Assembly (NCBI RefSeq): GCF_001263205.1
Contig: NZ_CP012333.1
Location: 9,467,501 to 9,531,500, forward strand
Direction: 5' to 3'
From: Labilithrix luteola
Lineage (GTDB): Bacteria > Myxococcota_A > Polyangia > Polyangiales > Polyangiaceae
DNA length: 64,000 nucleotides
The notes below the pieces were generated by a model that was not told the DNA's origin, ran no database searches, and saw only the letters and a list, made by a program, of their open reading frames with translations. A program made the translations under genes and the position numbers. Positions 9,240 to 18,930 of the stretch are shown here, one piece after another (position 1 is the first letter of the stretch; each line of letters begins with the position of its first letter).

Positions 9240-11654
9240 GTGCCGTTCGTACGGCTCTCGCGGATGGCCAAGAAGTGGCTGGTCGAGCCCGATCCCGAGC
9301 GGCTCGATGCGCTCGTGATCTCGGTACGAGAGGCTACGGCCGCGGTTCCTGACGAGCGCCGGGCCGACTGGGAGAAGCTCCTGGCCGGCCTCGCGCGTCG
9401 TGAGGACGTCGAGCGTTCACGCCCGCGCGTCGAGGGGCTCGTGCGCGCCTGCCGCTTGTTTTCTCGCCCGCGCCGCAAGGCTGCCGCGGATGGGGAAGGG
9501 GAGGCTCGCGCGCCGAAGAAGGTGGTGGGCCCCCTCGACCCGGTCGACATGCTTCCGGGCCTCGGGCCGAGCGCCCGAACGGCCCTTGCCGACCACGGTC
9601 TTTCGACCGTCGCCGATCTCGTGTGGCTGCCGCCCGCGACCTGGGACGATCTGCGCGAGCCGATGACGATCGCTGCGGCGGTCGCGTCCGCGCGATCCGT
9701 CTACGAATCGTCGGGGGGCGCCGTGAAGTCCAGTCGCGTCGCCGTGACCGGGCTCGTGAAGAGCGCTGCGGTCGTGCCGATTCGAGGGCGCCGTACCGTC
9801 CGCGTGCTCGTCGAGGACGAGGAGGACGGCTCGTGCAAGTTGCACGCATTTTGGTTCTTCATGGCGCACGGCGTTCTGGCCGCTGCCAAGCCGGGAACCC
9901 GCGTGCTCCTCGTCGGGCGCATCGAGGCGCCGCCCAAGAAGCCGCCGCGCACGGCGCATCCCGAGTTCTTCCTCGATACGGCCGAGGTGCGTGCCGTGCG
10001 CGCTCGTTACGGTCGCTTCGGTCCGCCGGAGGCTACCCTCCGGAAGGCCATTGCCTGGGCCGTCGACGAGGGCATCACGCCCGATCCGCTGCCGCCCGCG
10101 ATTTCCCAGCGCGAAACCATGGCCGATGCGTCGTCGGTGTTGCGCGAGATTCACACGCGCGGCGCCGGCGCGCCTCCCACGGAGGCCACGCGACGAGCAT
10201 TCCTCGAGCGCCTCGCCTGGACGGAGGCGTTCGCCCGCGTTTGGGAGCGGCTTCGATCGGAGTCCGGCGAAGGAAGGGGAGTGGCCGCGCCCGCCTGCCC
10301 GCGTCGCGCGGACTTGCAGAAGAAGCTCGAGGGTGAGCTTGGCTTCGCCTTCACGAAGAGCCAGCGAAGCGCCATCGACGCGATCGCCGGTGAGCTCGGA
10401 GAGCCGCGCCCCATGCGTCGCTTGCTCCTGGGCGACGTCGGAACCGGCAAGACCGCCGTGGCGCTGGCGGCCGCTGCACAGTGCATCGCGGCGGGCTTCC
10501 AGGTGGCGATCCTCGCGCCGACGAGCGTGCTCGCGGAGCAGTACCTCGACGCGGTGAAGCCGCTCGAGCGGGCGGCTCGTGCGCGTTCGGCCTTCGTCGC
10601 AGCCGGGGTGCCGGCCGCGGCGCGCCGGAAGGCCGAGAACGACCTTCGGACGGGCGAGGCCCAGATCGCGATCGGCACGCATGCCCTCCTTCGCGAGGGG
10701 CTCGAGATTGCTCGCCTCGGTCTCGTCATCGTCGACGAGCAGCAGCGGCTCGGCGTGGCGCAGCGTCTCTCGCTCGTGAAGAAGGGCGAGCGCCCGCATC
10801 TCCTCACGCTCAGCGCGACGCCCATCCCGCGAACCTTGGCCCTCGCGTTGCGTGGCGAGCTCAAAACGTCGACCCTCGACGAGCGGCCGATGGGGCGCCT
10901 GCCCGTGACCACGGAGCTCGCGCCCTCGAGTCGCCTGCAGGCCATCGTGCAGCGTGTCGACGAAGTCTGCGCGCGCGGTGAACGTGTCTTCTGGATCGTG
11001 CCGCGGATCGAGAGCGATCCCGACGACGAAGACGATACCGATCCTCTCGCCACGGTCGTCGCCCGCGCGGAGGCGCTCGCGAAGACGCTCTCTTCGCGCA
11101 AGGTCTCGCTGCTCCATGGTGGGCTCGGCGCAGCCGCGAAACGTGCCGCGATGACCGCCTTCCGACGAGGCGATGCCGAGATCTTGGTCGGTACGACCGT
11201 GGTCGAGGTCGGCGTCGACGTGCCGGAGGCAACGCTCATCGTCATCGAGGGCGCCGAGCAGTTCGGTCTTGCGCAGCTCCACCAGCTGCGTGGTCGCGTC
11301 GGTCGTGGAAGCCAGCCGGGCACCTGCGTGCTCGTCTACACCGATCCTCTCGAGGGCCCGGCCCGCGCGCGTTTGAAGGCGCTCGAGGAGCTGTCGAGTG
11401 GCGAGGCGATTGCGCGCGCCGATCTCGAGCTTCGCGGAGCCGGCGATCTCGGCGGCACGCGTCAGCATGGCGTCGAAGACGAGCTGCTCTATCTCCAGCA
11501 CGGCGCCTCGTATCCGTGGCTCGCACGCATCGACGAGGATGCGAGGGATCTCTTCGTCACCGATCCGGCGCTCCAGCGCCCCGAACATCGCGTCCTCGGG
11601 GCGCTCGTCGCACGGTTCGGTCACGTACTCGCCGTTCGTGAGGAGGCCGGGTGA
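9240..11654 (+). CDS. recG: ATP-dependent DNA helicase RecG
   Basis: The 804-residue protein has the RecG layout. An N-terminal wedge/OB region carries a helix-hairpin-helix-like PGLGPSARTALADHGLSTV segment. The helicase core follows: FTKSQRSAIDAI (Q-motif region), GDVGTGKT (Walker A), VIVDEQQRLGV (DExx box), LTLSATPIPRT (motif III), LVGTTVVEVGVDVP (motif V) and QLRGRVGRG (motif VI), ending in the TRG region. The DExx box reads DEQQ where many RecG have DEQH. An extra ~90-residue N-terminal region, common in some phyla, precedes the wedge. RecG reverses stalled replication forks. GTG 9240 has GAGGG about 6 nt upstream; ATG 9264 is the alternative. The stop overlaps the next start as GTGA. Confidence 0.95.
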   Translation: MPFVRLSRMAKKWLVEPDPERLDALVISVREATAAVPDERRADWEKLLAGLARREDVERSRPRVEGLVRACRLFSRPRRKAAADGEGEARAPKKVVGPLDPVDMLPGLGPSARTALADHGLSTVADLVWLPPATWDDLREPMTIAAAVASARSVYESSGGAVKSSRVAVTGLVKSAAVVPIRGRRTVRVLVEDEEDGSCKLHAFWFFMAHGVLAAAKPGTRVLLVGRIEAPPKKPPRTAHPEFFLDTAEVRAVRARYGRFGPPEATLRKAIAWAVDEGITPDPLPPAISQRETMADASSVLREIHTRGAGAPPTEATRRAFLERLAWTEAFARVWERLRSESGEGRGVAAPACPRRADLQKKLEGELGFAFTKSQRSAIDAIAGELGEPRPMRRLLLGDVGTGKTAVALAAAAQCIAAGFQVAILAPTSVLAEQYLDAVKPLERAARARSAFVAAGVPAAARRKAENDLRTGEAQIAIGTHALLREGLEIARLGLVIVDEQQRLGVAQRLSLVKKGERPHLLTLSATPIPRTLALALRGELKTSTLDERPMGRLPVTTELAPSSRLQAIVQRVDEVCARGERVFWIVPRIESDPDDEDDTDPLATVVARAEALAKTLSSRKVSLLHGGLGAAAKRAAMTAFRRGDAEILVGTTVVEVGVDVPEATLIVIEGAEQFGLAQLHQLRGRVGRGSQPGTCVLVYTDPLEGPARARLKALEELSSGEAIARADLELRGAGDLGGTRQHGVEDELLYLQHGASYPWLARIDEDARDLFVTDPALQRPEHRVLGALVARFGHVLAVREEAG

Positions 11655-14641
11655 GAAGCACGGACTTCACGCGTCGCGTCCTCGACGTCGGCGGCATTCT
11701 CGCGACCTGGGCAGGGCTGCTCGTCGTCGAGAATTTCGTCATCGCGCTCGCGTACGACAAGCAGTTCGCTGGCACGTGGGAGATGAGCCATGCGCGCTGG
11801 CAGTTGAGCCCCGTGGGCCTCGCCGCCGCTCTTCCGCTCGCGATTCTCTTCGTCGGCCTCGGCCAGCTCGTGCGAGCGAGGCGGGCCGCGATTCTCGCGG
11901 GGCTCGCCGCCCTGGCGGGAGCGCTCGTCGCGTTCGGCGTGTCGACGGGGCGGCACATGGCCAATCCCATCGTTCGCGGGGGCTTCGTGCTGGTCCTCGC
12001 CGCGATGGCCGGCGCGATCACGCTTGCCGTGGTGCGACGGTTGCCACTCGAGAAGACGGGGCGCGTGGCGTTTCTCGCGGGGCTCGTCGGTCTCGGCGCG
12101 TGGCTCGCCGACGCGCTCGTCCTTCCGCGCCTGTACCCGGCGTTTCACCTCGGGCTGTTCGCGATCACGCTCGGGGCGTGGGCGACCACGTGGGTCTACA
12201 CGCGCTCGACACTGGCGAAGCTTCCGCTTGCGGTCACGGGGCTCGTCCTCGTGCTCGCTGCGCTGGTGTGGGCGCCGCGAGGGGCGCGCACGGTGTCGAC
12301 CGACGACAACTTGAGGCGAGTGCTCGTCGAGCACGCGCCGCTTCTCGGTCGCGCGGTCGTCGTGGCCGGGCGTCTCGCGCCTCCGCCGCCCTTGGACGAC
12401 GTCGATCTGCCCGAGCTGGCGAACACGTCGGCGATTCTGCAGGGCTCGCACGGCACCCGCGCCCTCGACTGGACGGGAAAAGACATCGTCCTCCTCACCG
12501 TCGACGCGCTCCGCGCCGATCACCTCTCGTCGTACGGGTATGGGCGGCCGACCTCGCCCAACATCGATCGGCTCGCGGCGCGCGGTGTTCGCTTCGACCG
12601 CGCGTACTGCCCCACGCCCCACACGTCGTATTCGATCTCGTCGATGATGACGGGAACGTACATGCGGCCGCTCCTCGCCATGGGCGCCGGCGAAAAGGCC
12701 GAGACGTGGGCCGATCACCTGAGGCGCTACGGCTACCGGACCGCCGCGTTCTATCCCCCCGCCGTGTTCTTCATCGACGCGCATCGCTTTACCGAGCTGC
12801 GCGATCGGTCGCTGGGCTTCGAATACAAGAAGGAGGAGTTCGCGCGGCCCGAGCTCCGTCGCGCGCAGATCGAGCGGTACCTGGCGAACGCGAAGGCCGA
12901 CAAGCCGCTCTTCTTGTGGGTCCACCTCTTCGAGCCGCACGAGCCGTACGAAGCGCACGCGGAACATCCGTTTTCGGGCAACGAGACCGTCGACGCGTAC
13001 GACAGCGAGATTGCCACGGCCGACGCGCTCGTCGGTGACATCGTCTCGCTCGTCGAAGCTCGCCGGCCGGGGGCCACCTTCGTGTTCACCGCCGACCACG
13101 GCGAGGAGTTCGGCGATCACGGCGGCCGGTATCACGGCACGAGCGTCTACGAGGAGCAGGTCCGCGTTCCGCTGATCATCGCCGGCAAGGGCATCGAGCC
13201 TCGCGTGGTCGAGGCGCCCGTGCAGACCATCGATCTGCTGCCTACCACGCTCGCCGCGCTCGACATCCCCATGCCCGCACGCGTGCGTGGTCGCGATCTC
13301 GGACCGCTCGTGGTCGGCAAGGCGGCATCCGATGAACAGGGGCTCGCGTTCGCCGAGACCGACGACTACACGCTGCTTGCGCGAAAGAGCGATCGCCTCG
13401 TCTGCGCGCGCAAGATCGGCGCCTGCACGCTGTTCGACATCGCCACCGATCCGACCGAGCAAAGGCCCGTCGTCGATCGACCGGCGCGCGTCCAGGAGCT
13501 CAAGCGTCTCACGGCGGCCATCGAACGGGAGAACGGAAAACACGAGGCCTCGGCGCTGCCCGAAGCCCTCCGGCGAGGTTTGCAGGGCGATCGCGAGGCC
13601 GCCGAGGACGTGGCTCCGCTCCTCGACGACGCCCGTGTCGACATCCGGCGTGCCGCTGCCCGGTGCGCGTTCGGGCTCAAAGCTCCGGAGATGAGCGCGC
13701 AGCTCCAGCGCGCCTTCGCGAAGGACGAGGACGGCGAAGTGCGAACCTGGTCGGCCCTCGCGCTCGCACGTCTCGGCGAGGCCGCCGGCGGTCCCGTCAA
13801 GGAGCGCGTCGACGGCGTTCTCGCGGGACACGACGCGCGCATGCGCACCGCCGCGGCGTTGGCGCTCGCGGAGAAGGGAGATGCGCGCGGAGAAGACGCA
13901 CTCGTGGCCCGCTGGGACGCGGCCTTCCTTCCTACGTCACGAGAGCGCGGTGAGCTCGACGAGGCCCGCGAGCTTCTCGCGGCGTTTTCCAACGTTCGAG
14001 CGCGTTCGGCGGTGTTGCCGCTCGTTCGCTCCCTCGAGGACGTGCGCCTTCGTCCTTACGTGGTCGAGACCCTCGCCGCCATCGGCGATCTACGCGCCAA
14101 AGAGGCGCTGCTCTCGACGTTCACGACCGAGCGGTACGTCAACGTTCGTCCCAAAGAAGCGCTCGCCCTGCTCAAGGTCGGGGCCAGGGAGGAGCTGCGC
14201 GCCCCGCTTGCAAGGTTCGCGGGCGTGCCCGAGGTCATGCATGCGGCCGTGGCCGTCGCGCGCGACGCAGGACTGCTCGAGCGCTCCAAGGGAGGGTGGA
14301 CCGCGCCGGCGGGCGCCCCCCCGAAGACCGTGGACGCCTCGCTCACGGTGAGTGGGGAGGGGCCGGCCCGCCTGCTCGTGCTCGTGGGCGAGGGGCCGGG
14401 CACGCTCTCCGTGAAGGTTGGCGGCGAAAACGTGGATGGCCAGCCGCAGGGCAACGTCTGGGTGGCCGAGCTGACTCGCGATCCCGGATCCCGCGTCGAA
14501 GTGCACCTCGAGCATCCGGACGGGATCCAGGCCGCCTGGCTCGTCCGGCGCGCTCCCGAGATCCCGCCGCCTCCGCCGCGCGCGTGGCTCCCGGATGCCG
14601 GAGCAGACCCCTTGGACGACGGGCCTGACGGCGGCCTTTGA
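11651..14641 (+). CDS. Membrane-anchored sulfatase-like hydrolase/transferase with HEAT-like repeats
   Basis: The 996-residue protein has about six N-terminal membrane helices (residues 1-210), an alkaline-phosphatase-superfamily domain (about 275-640) and a repeat region (about 665-850) with HEAT/armadillo-like units such as VDIRRAAARCAFG and VRTWSALALARLG. A small C-terminal beta domain ends it. Metal-site motifs are present: LLTVDALRADHLSSYGY and FTADHGEEFGDHGG. The formylglycine motif (C/S-x-P-x-R) is absent; the aligned stretch PHTSYSISSMMTG puts Thr at the nucleophile position, as in phosphoethanolamine transferases and LTA synthase. It may therefore transfer or hydrolyse phospho-groups rather than sulfate. 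GTG 11651 is fixed by a perfect AGGAGG at 11641-11646 and overlaps the recG stop. Confidence 0.88.
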   Translation: MRSTDFTRRVLDVGGILATWAGLLVVENFVIALAYDKQFAGTWEMSHARWQLSPVGLAAALPLAILFVGLGQLVRARRAAILAGLAALAGALVAFGVSTGRHMANPIVRGGFVLVLAAMAGAITLAVVRRLPLEKTGRVAFLAGLVGLGAWLADALVLPRLYPAFHLGLFAITLGAWATTWVYTRSTLAKLPLAVTGLVLVLAALVWAPRGARTVSTDDNLRRVLVEHAPLLGRAVVVAGRLAPPPPLDDVDLPELANTSAILQGSHGTRALDWTGKDIVLLTVDALRADHLSSYGYGRPTSPNIDRLAARGVRFDRAYCPTPHTSYSISSMMTGTYMRPLLAMGAGEKAETWADHLRRYGYRTAAFYPPAVFFIDAHRFTELRDRSLGFEYKKEEFARPELRRAQIERYLANAKADKPLFLWVHLFEPHEPYEAHAEHPFSGNETVDAYDSEIATADALVGDIVSLVEARRPGATFVFTADHGEEFGDHGGRYHGTSVYEEQVRVPLIIAGKGIEPRVVEAPVQTIDLLPTTLAALDIPMPARVRGRDLGPLVVGKAASDEQGLAFAETDDYTLLARKSDRLVCARKIGACTLFDIATDPTEQRPVVDRPARVQELKRLTAAIERENGKHEASALPEALRRGLQGDREAAEDVAPLLDDARVDIRRAAARCAFGLKAPEMSAQLQRAFAKDEDGEVRTWSALALARLGEAAGGPVKERVDGVLAGHDARMRTAAALALAEKGDARGEDALVARWDAAFLPTSRERGELDEARELLAAFSNVRARSAVLPLVRSLEDVRLRPYVVETLAAIGDLRAKEALLSTFTTERYVNVRPKEALALLKVGAREELRAPLARFAGVPEVMHAAVAVARDAGLLERSKGGWTAPAGAPPKTVDASLTVSGEGPARLLVLVGEGPGTLSVKVGGENVDGQPQGNVWVAELTRDPGSRVEVHLEHPDGIQAAWLVRRAPEIPPPPPRAWLPDAGADPLDDGPDGGL

Positions 14642-14667
14642 CGTGCCGTGGTTGACGAGGCTAGAGT
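14638..14667 (+). promoter_or_regulatory. Sigma-70-type promoter for the yfgM-like/bamB-like pair
   Basis: TTGACG (14638-14643) and TAGAGT (14662-14667) are separated by 18 bases. The GTG start of the next gene lies only 7 bases after the -10 hexamer, so transcription would begin at or next to the start codon and give a leaderless mRNA. The -35 box overlaps the end of the upstream gene. Confidence 0.55.
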
Positions 14668-14674
14668 CCGCCCC

Positions 14675-15934
14675 GTGAGCGACGAAAAAGAGCGCGAAGA
14701 CGAGGCGAAAGGCGCCGCCGAAGCAGGAGAAATGGTCGACGAGCGCGCCGAAGGTGCGTCCGCCGCCGGCGAGGGTGAGGCCGCCGAAAGCAACGACGAC
14801 GCCGCCATGAACCCCGAAGCGATCGCTCGACGTGTCGCCGCGCTCGGCGAAGACGACGCCATCGAGCGTCAGGCGCGCGACGAAGAGCGCAAGCTCGCCG
14901 AGCGCCGTGCGGCCAAGAAAAAGGGCGGCAAGAAGGGCGCCGGCCTCGAGGTGGCCGCCTCGAAGAAGCTCGCGAAGATCGGTACGCGCGCCGAGCCCAA
15001 GCGCTCGATTGCGATCGCGGCAGACGCCGATCCGCTCCTCGAGCGGACCACCAAGCTCAGCGACTGGGCCAAGGAAAACCAGAAGCTCGTGCAGATCGTC
15101 GGCGGAGCCATCGCTGTGGCGCTGCTCGGTGTCGCCGGCTTCCTTTACTGGGACCACAAGCGCGAAAACGACGCGTCGGTGCTGCTCGCGCAGGCCGTTG
15201 CGGACGAGCGTGGTCACATCGGCGAACCCCCGAAGGACGCCGAGGAAGACGACATCCAGGCCGCCGGCCCGATGTTCAAGACCTACGACGAGCGTCGCGA
15301 AGCCGCGCTCGGCAAGTTCCGTGAGGTCGAAGCGAGGTTCCCGAGGACGGGCGCTGCCATCCTCGCGCGCCTCGCCGAGGGATCGCTGCTGCTCGACAAG
15401 CGGGATCCCGACGGCGCTGCGGCGGCCTTCAACGACGTGAAGGCGTCGCCGCTCGCGGCCGCCGATCAGGAAGTGAAGGGGCGCTCGCTCGAGGGCCTCG
15501 GTTTCGCCTACGAGCTCAAGGCCCAGGCCGCGCCCGCCGAGAAGGGCAAGTACCTCGACGACGCCCTCAAGACCTACAAAGAGCTGGAGAACACGGTGGA
15601 AGTGCAGGGCTTCAAGGAGCTCGCCATGTACCACCAGGCGCGCGTCCTCGAGGCCAAGGGCGACAAGGACAAGGCCAAGGAACTGCTCGTTTCGCTCAAG
15701 GATCGCGTCAACAAGACGGACGACGCGCTGCCGGGAATGAGCATCCCCCGAGGTCCGGCGTTCCCGTATTTGCGCGAGGTCGCGATGGATCGCCTTCGCG
15801 AGCTCGATCCGTCGGCCGCGCCCAAGCAGGGCAGCGGCGCGCCGGGCGGTGGCTCGCAGCTCACGCCCGCCCAGATCCGCAAGATGATCGAGGACGCCCA
15901 GAAGAAGCAGCAGCAGGGCGGCGGCAAGCCTTGA
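14675..15934 (+). CDS. YfgM-like membrane-anchored TPR protein
   Basis: The 419-residue protein has a long charged, Lys/Glu/Ala-rich cytoplasmic N-terminus with KKGGKKG, then a single membrane helix (IVGGAIAVALLGVAGFLYW, near residue 140), and an outward TPR-like domain (YDERREAALGKFREVEARFP, LDDALKTYKELEN, YHQARVLEAKGDKDKA). It ends in a Gln/Gly/Lys-rich tail. In E. coli the YfgM ancillary SecYEG chaperone has the same topology, and its gene precedes bamB, as here. The TPR_21 family name is inferred from topology and neighbour. The GTG at 14675 fits the promoter just upstream; an ATG at 14648 lies within the promoter. The stop overlaps the TTG of the next gene. Confidence 0.8.
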   Translation: MSDEKEREDEAKGAAEAGEMVDERAEGASAAGEGEAAESNDDAAMNPEAIARRVAALGEDDAIERQARDEERKLAERRAAKKKGGKKGAGLEVAASKKLAKIGTRAEPKRSIAIAADADPLLERTTKLSDWAKENQKLVQIVGGAIAVALLGVAGFLYWDHKRENDASVLLAQAVADERGHIGEPPKDAEEDDIQAAGPMFKTYDERREAALGKFREVEARFPRTGAAILARLAEGSLLLDKRDPDGAAAAFNDVKASPLAAADQEVKGRSLEGLGFAYELKAQAAPAEKGKYLDDALKTYKELENTVEVQGFKELAMYHQARVLEAKGDKDKAKELLVSLKDRVNKTDDALPGMSIPRGPAFPYLREVAMDRLRELDPSAAPKQGSGAPGGGSQLTPAQIRKMIEDAQKKQQQGGGKP

Positions 15935-17223
15935 AACGCGCGGCCTCGCTTCTGGGCGCCGTCGCGCTCTGCGCCCTCGGTGCGGGCTGCGGACTGGCGG
16001 ATGTGTTCGCGGGCGACCGGGTCAATCCGGAGGTCCCGAACTGGTACAACCGTCCGAACGGCGCGATGAACGTGTTCATCAACCGTAACCTGACGGCTCC
16101 GTCGCGCACGTCCGGCGAGGACTGGGAGCGCGGTCGCCCGGAGATCGATCCCGCGCACAATCGCGTCTTCATCGGTTCGTCCGATCGCGGCCTCTACGCC
16201 TTGCGCGCCGGTGACGGCAGCACGATCTGGCGCTTCGAGACGATCGGGGTCGTCCAGAGCGAGCCGCTCTACGACCCGGAAATGGACTACGTCTACTTCG
16301 GCTCGAACGACGGTGCGCTCTACTGCGTGCGCGCCCAGACCGGTCAGCTCGTCTACCGCTTCGACACGGGCGCCGAGGTCTCGCGCAAGCCGGTTCGCGC
16401 CGGTGAGTCGCTGTTCTTCTCCAACGCGTCGGACTTCCTGTTCGCGATCGATCGTCGAACGGGCAAGCCTCTCTGGCCTGCCGTGCACCGGACGCCGGCG
16501 CTCGGCATGGAGATCAGCGGACACGCCGGAGCGGCGTACGATCCGGTCAACAAGCTCGTCTTCATGGCCTACTCGGACGGTCACGTCATCGGGTACGACG
16601 CGGCGACGGGCGGCGAGCGATGGACCGTCGACCTCTCGGCCGAGGCCGAGCAGGCGAGCGGTGACGCGCCGCGCTACCTCGACGTCGACACCACGCCCGT
16701 CCTCGACGATCACCCGCAGGGGCGTGTCGTCTACGTCTCGAGCTACGCCGGCGGCGTCTTTGCGCTCGATGCGGCCACCGGCGCTCGCGTCTGGGCGAAC
16801 GACAAGGCCGTCGGTGGCACCGACCTCGTGCTCTGGAAGGAGCCCGAGCACGAGCCGAATCCGAACGGCCCCGACAAGGGCGGACCGATGGTGCCGGCCC
16901 ACAAGCTGGTCCTCTCGTCGAGCGCAACGTTCGGCCTTGCGGCGCTCGACCCCTACACGGGACGCGTCGTTTGGCGGAACAAGGTCCCCGAGGGCGGTGT
17001 CACGGCGCCGGTTCCTTTTCAGGGGGCGCTTCTCGTCGGCACGAGCCGCTACGGCTTGTTCCTGATGTCGCCGCGCAATGGCAAGGTCATCGACGGCATC
17101 GACCCCGGGACGGGCATCGCGCAGACGCCGGCGGCCTTCATGGGGCGCGCGTACGTGATGACGAACGCCGGCCAGCTGTTCGGCATCGCCGTCGCGCCGC
17201 CGCTTCCGCTCGCGAAGCGCTGA
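15931..17223 (+). CDS. bamB: BamB-like PQQ-repeat lipoprotein
   Basis: The 430-residue product has a lipoprotein signal (LGAGC lipobox) and repeated beta-propeller blades with PQQ-type motifs: YALRAGDGSTIWRFET, YCVRAQTGQLVYRFDTG, FAIDRRTGKPLW, IGYDAATGGERWTVDL, FALDAATGARVW and AALDPYTGRVVWR. BamB is a lipoprotein eight-bladed propeller of the BAM complex. Placement after the YfgM-like gene matches the E. coli yfgM-bamB order, which supports the name. The TTG start at 15931 overlaps the previous stop (TTGA), and no strong Shine-Dalgarno site is seen, so it may depend on translational coupling. It could also be another PQQ-repeat lipoprotein of unknown partner. Confidence 0.82.
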   Translation: MKRAASLLGAVALCALGAGCGLADVFAGDRVNPEVPNWYNRPNGAMNVFINRNLTAPSRTSGEDWERGRPEIDPAHNRVFIGSSDRGLYALRAGDGSTIWRFETIGVVQSEPLYDPEMDYVYFGSNDGALYCVRAQTGQLVYRFDTGAEVSRKPVRAGESLFFSNASDFLFAIDRRTGKPLWPAVHRTPALGMEISGHAGAAYDPVNKLVFMAYSDGHVIGYDAATGGERWTVDLSAEAEQASGDAPRYLDVDTTPVLDDHPQGRVVYVSSYAGGVFALDAATGARVWANDKAVGGTDLVLWKEPEHEPNPNGPDKGGPMVPAHKLVLSSSATFGLAALDPYTGRVVWRNKVPEGGVTAPVPFQGALLVGTSRYGLFLMSPRNGKVIDGIDPGTGIAQTPAAFMGRAYVMTNAGQLFGIAVAPPLPLAKR

Positions 17224-17256
17224 AACGAGTCGGTCGAGGCGCCCGCGGCGGCGTCC

Positions 17257-18273
17257 TTGACCGGGCCGCGCCTTCGATGGCATCTGTCATCGGCGTTGGC
17301 CGAACGTTGGAGATCCGCGCGATGCCCGGCGTCGGCGTTCATCGCGACGGCGATGTTCGCGACCACGGCGATGACGAAGGTCGCCCGCGCCGAAACCGCC
17401 CCCGTTTCGTACGCGGCGCCCCCGGAATGTCCTGACGTCGACGCATTCCGTGCGGAGATCGAGAAGCGTGCCGACGCCGGCCGCGTCCTCGCCCGCGCGC
17501 ACACCTCGATCGCGAAGAGCGCCGAGCACGGCTACGACGGCACGCTGAGGATCGACGATCGCGCACGCGACGTCCACGCCGCGACGTGTGAGGAGGTCGT
17601 CCAAGCTCTGGCCCTCGCGGCTGCACTCGCCGCCGAAGAAATGGCTGCTGAAGCGCCCATGCCGCCGGAGCCCGCGATTTCTCCCGTGGCGCCGGTGAAG
17701 GAAGTGCCTGCGCCGCCATCCGCGGCCGTCGACCGTCCGCGTCCGGTCACGCGTGAGCCCGAAAATGACGACGGAATCGTGCTCGGCGCCGGACTCGGCG
17801 CGACGGGTGCGGTTGGCCCGACGGTGGCTCCCGAAGTCTTTGTCTTCGGCGGTTTCGAGCTCGATGGTCGCTCGCTTCGTCTGGCGCTCGATGTCGCACG
17901 TAGCTCGGACATGGATACGGTCGCCGGCACGGCGAGGTTCGAGCGCTGGTCCGCCCGTGTCGACGGATGCCCGCTGTCCGTGCGCTTCGGTGTGCGCCTC
18001 TCACCGTGCGTCGGCTTCGAGGGAGGCCTGCTGCGCGGCATGGGCCAGTCGATCTCGAACGCAGAGGCCTCGTCGCTCGTATGGCTCTCGCTCGGCGTCG
18101 GCGGCCGGGCGGATCTCGACCTCACACGTTCGCTCTTCGTCGCAGCCGACGTCCAGCTGGGCTTTCCGCTGCTGCGACACGGGTTCTTCGTTCGCCCGAG
18201 CGACGTGGTCTACGAGGTTCCAGCCGTCTTCGGTCAGGCGGCTCTTTCGCTCGGCTATCGCTTTTCCGAATGA
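17257..18273 (+). CDS. Exported protein with outer-membrane-type beta domain
   Basis: A signal peptide ends near VARAET. A small domain (PECPDVDAFRAEIEKR) follows, then an Ala/Pro-rich linker (about residues 125-165) and a C-terminal region of Gly-rich amphipathic strands (IVLGAGLGATGAVG, FVFGGFELDG) that ends ALSLGYRFSE. The strand rhythm and terminal aromatic fit an outer-membrane beta-barrel, with a periplasmic N-terminus. The start is uncertain: TTG 17257 gives a long leader and TTG 17296 a more usual signal peptide. It lies 33 nt after the bamB-like gene and 51 nt before the sigma factor. Function is unknown. Confidence 0.72.
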   Translation: MTGPRLRWHLSSALAERWRSARCPASAFIATAMFATTAMTKVARAETAPVSYAAPPECPDVDAFRAEIEKRADAGRVLARAHTSIAKSAEHGYDGTLRIDDRARDVHAATCEEVVQALALAAALAAEEMAAEAPMPPEPAISPVAPVKEVPAPPSAAVDRPRPVTREPENDDGIVLGAGLGATGAVGPTVAPEVFVFGGFELDGRSLRLALDVARSSDMDTVAGTARFERWSARVDGCPLSVRFGVRLSPCVGFEGGLLRGMGQSISNAEASSLVWLSLGVGGRADLDLTRSLFVAADVQLGFPLLRHGFFVRPSDVVYEVPAVFGQAALSLGYRFSE

Positions 18274-18324
18274 GGCCTGCTGCGTCCGGCCATTCCTCGG
18301 TAATTCGCCCCCGAATCCACCCCC

Positions 18325-18930
18325 ATGGCCGCCGACGTCTTCGAAAATCTCCACGCGGATGGCCCTGGCGACAATGCGCACGGGGCGTCCAAGGCCGTGG
18401 TCGATGAAGCGCGCCTGCGCCGGATCGTGAATGCCGACTACGGCTTTCTCTGGCGCTCGCTGCGCCGTCTCGGCGTTCCGGAGGCAGATACCGACGATGC
18501 CGCACAGCGTGTCCTCGGTGTGTTGGCGCGACGGCTCGGTGACGTTGCTCCCGGAAGCGAGCGCGCGTTCCTGTTCCAAACGGCACTTCGGGTGGCCTCC
18601 GAGATGCGCCGCTCGAAGCGTCGCTCGCGACTGACCTTCGACAACGAACGCGCCGACGACCTCCACGACGAGACGCCGGGGCCCGACACCGTCCTCGAGC
18701 AGCGCAAGGCGCGCGAGCTGCTCTCCGAGGTCATCGCACAGCTCGATCTGGACGTGGCGGCAGTGTTCGTCCTGTTCGAGCTCGAAGAGCTCACGACGAA
18801 CGAGATCTCCGCGCTTCTGGGGCTGCCCCCGGGCACGGTCAGCACGCGTCTCCGCAAGGCGCGCGCCGAGTTCGACGTCATCGTGCGACGCATCCGCGCG
18901 AGGCACACGTCTCAAGGGAGGACCCGATGA
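18325..18930 (+). CDS. ECF-type RNA polymerase sigma factor
   Basis: The 201-residue protein has a sigma-70 region 2 (YGFLWRSLRRLGVPEADTDD, then AAQRVLGVLARRL) and a region 4 HTH (LTTNEISALLGLPPGTVSTRL, then RKARAEF) with the linker expected of extracytoplasmic-function sigma factors. Regions 1 and 3 are missing, as usual for this group. The next gene overlaps by 4 bases (ATGA) and encodes a protein with one membrane segment, which suggests a membrane-linked regulator, although it lacks a classical zinc anti-sigma domain. No Shine-Dalgarno site precedes the ATG. Confidence 0.92.
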   Translation: MAADVFENLHADGPGDNAHGASKAVVDEARLRRIVNADYGFLWRSLRRLGVPEADTDDAAQRVLGVLARRLGDVAPGSERAFLFQTALRVASEMRRSKRRSRLTFDNERADDLHDETPGPDTVLEQRKARELLSEVIAQLDLDVAAVFVLFELEELTTNEISALLGLPPGTVSTRLRKARAEFDVIVRRIRARHTSQGRTR

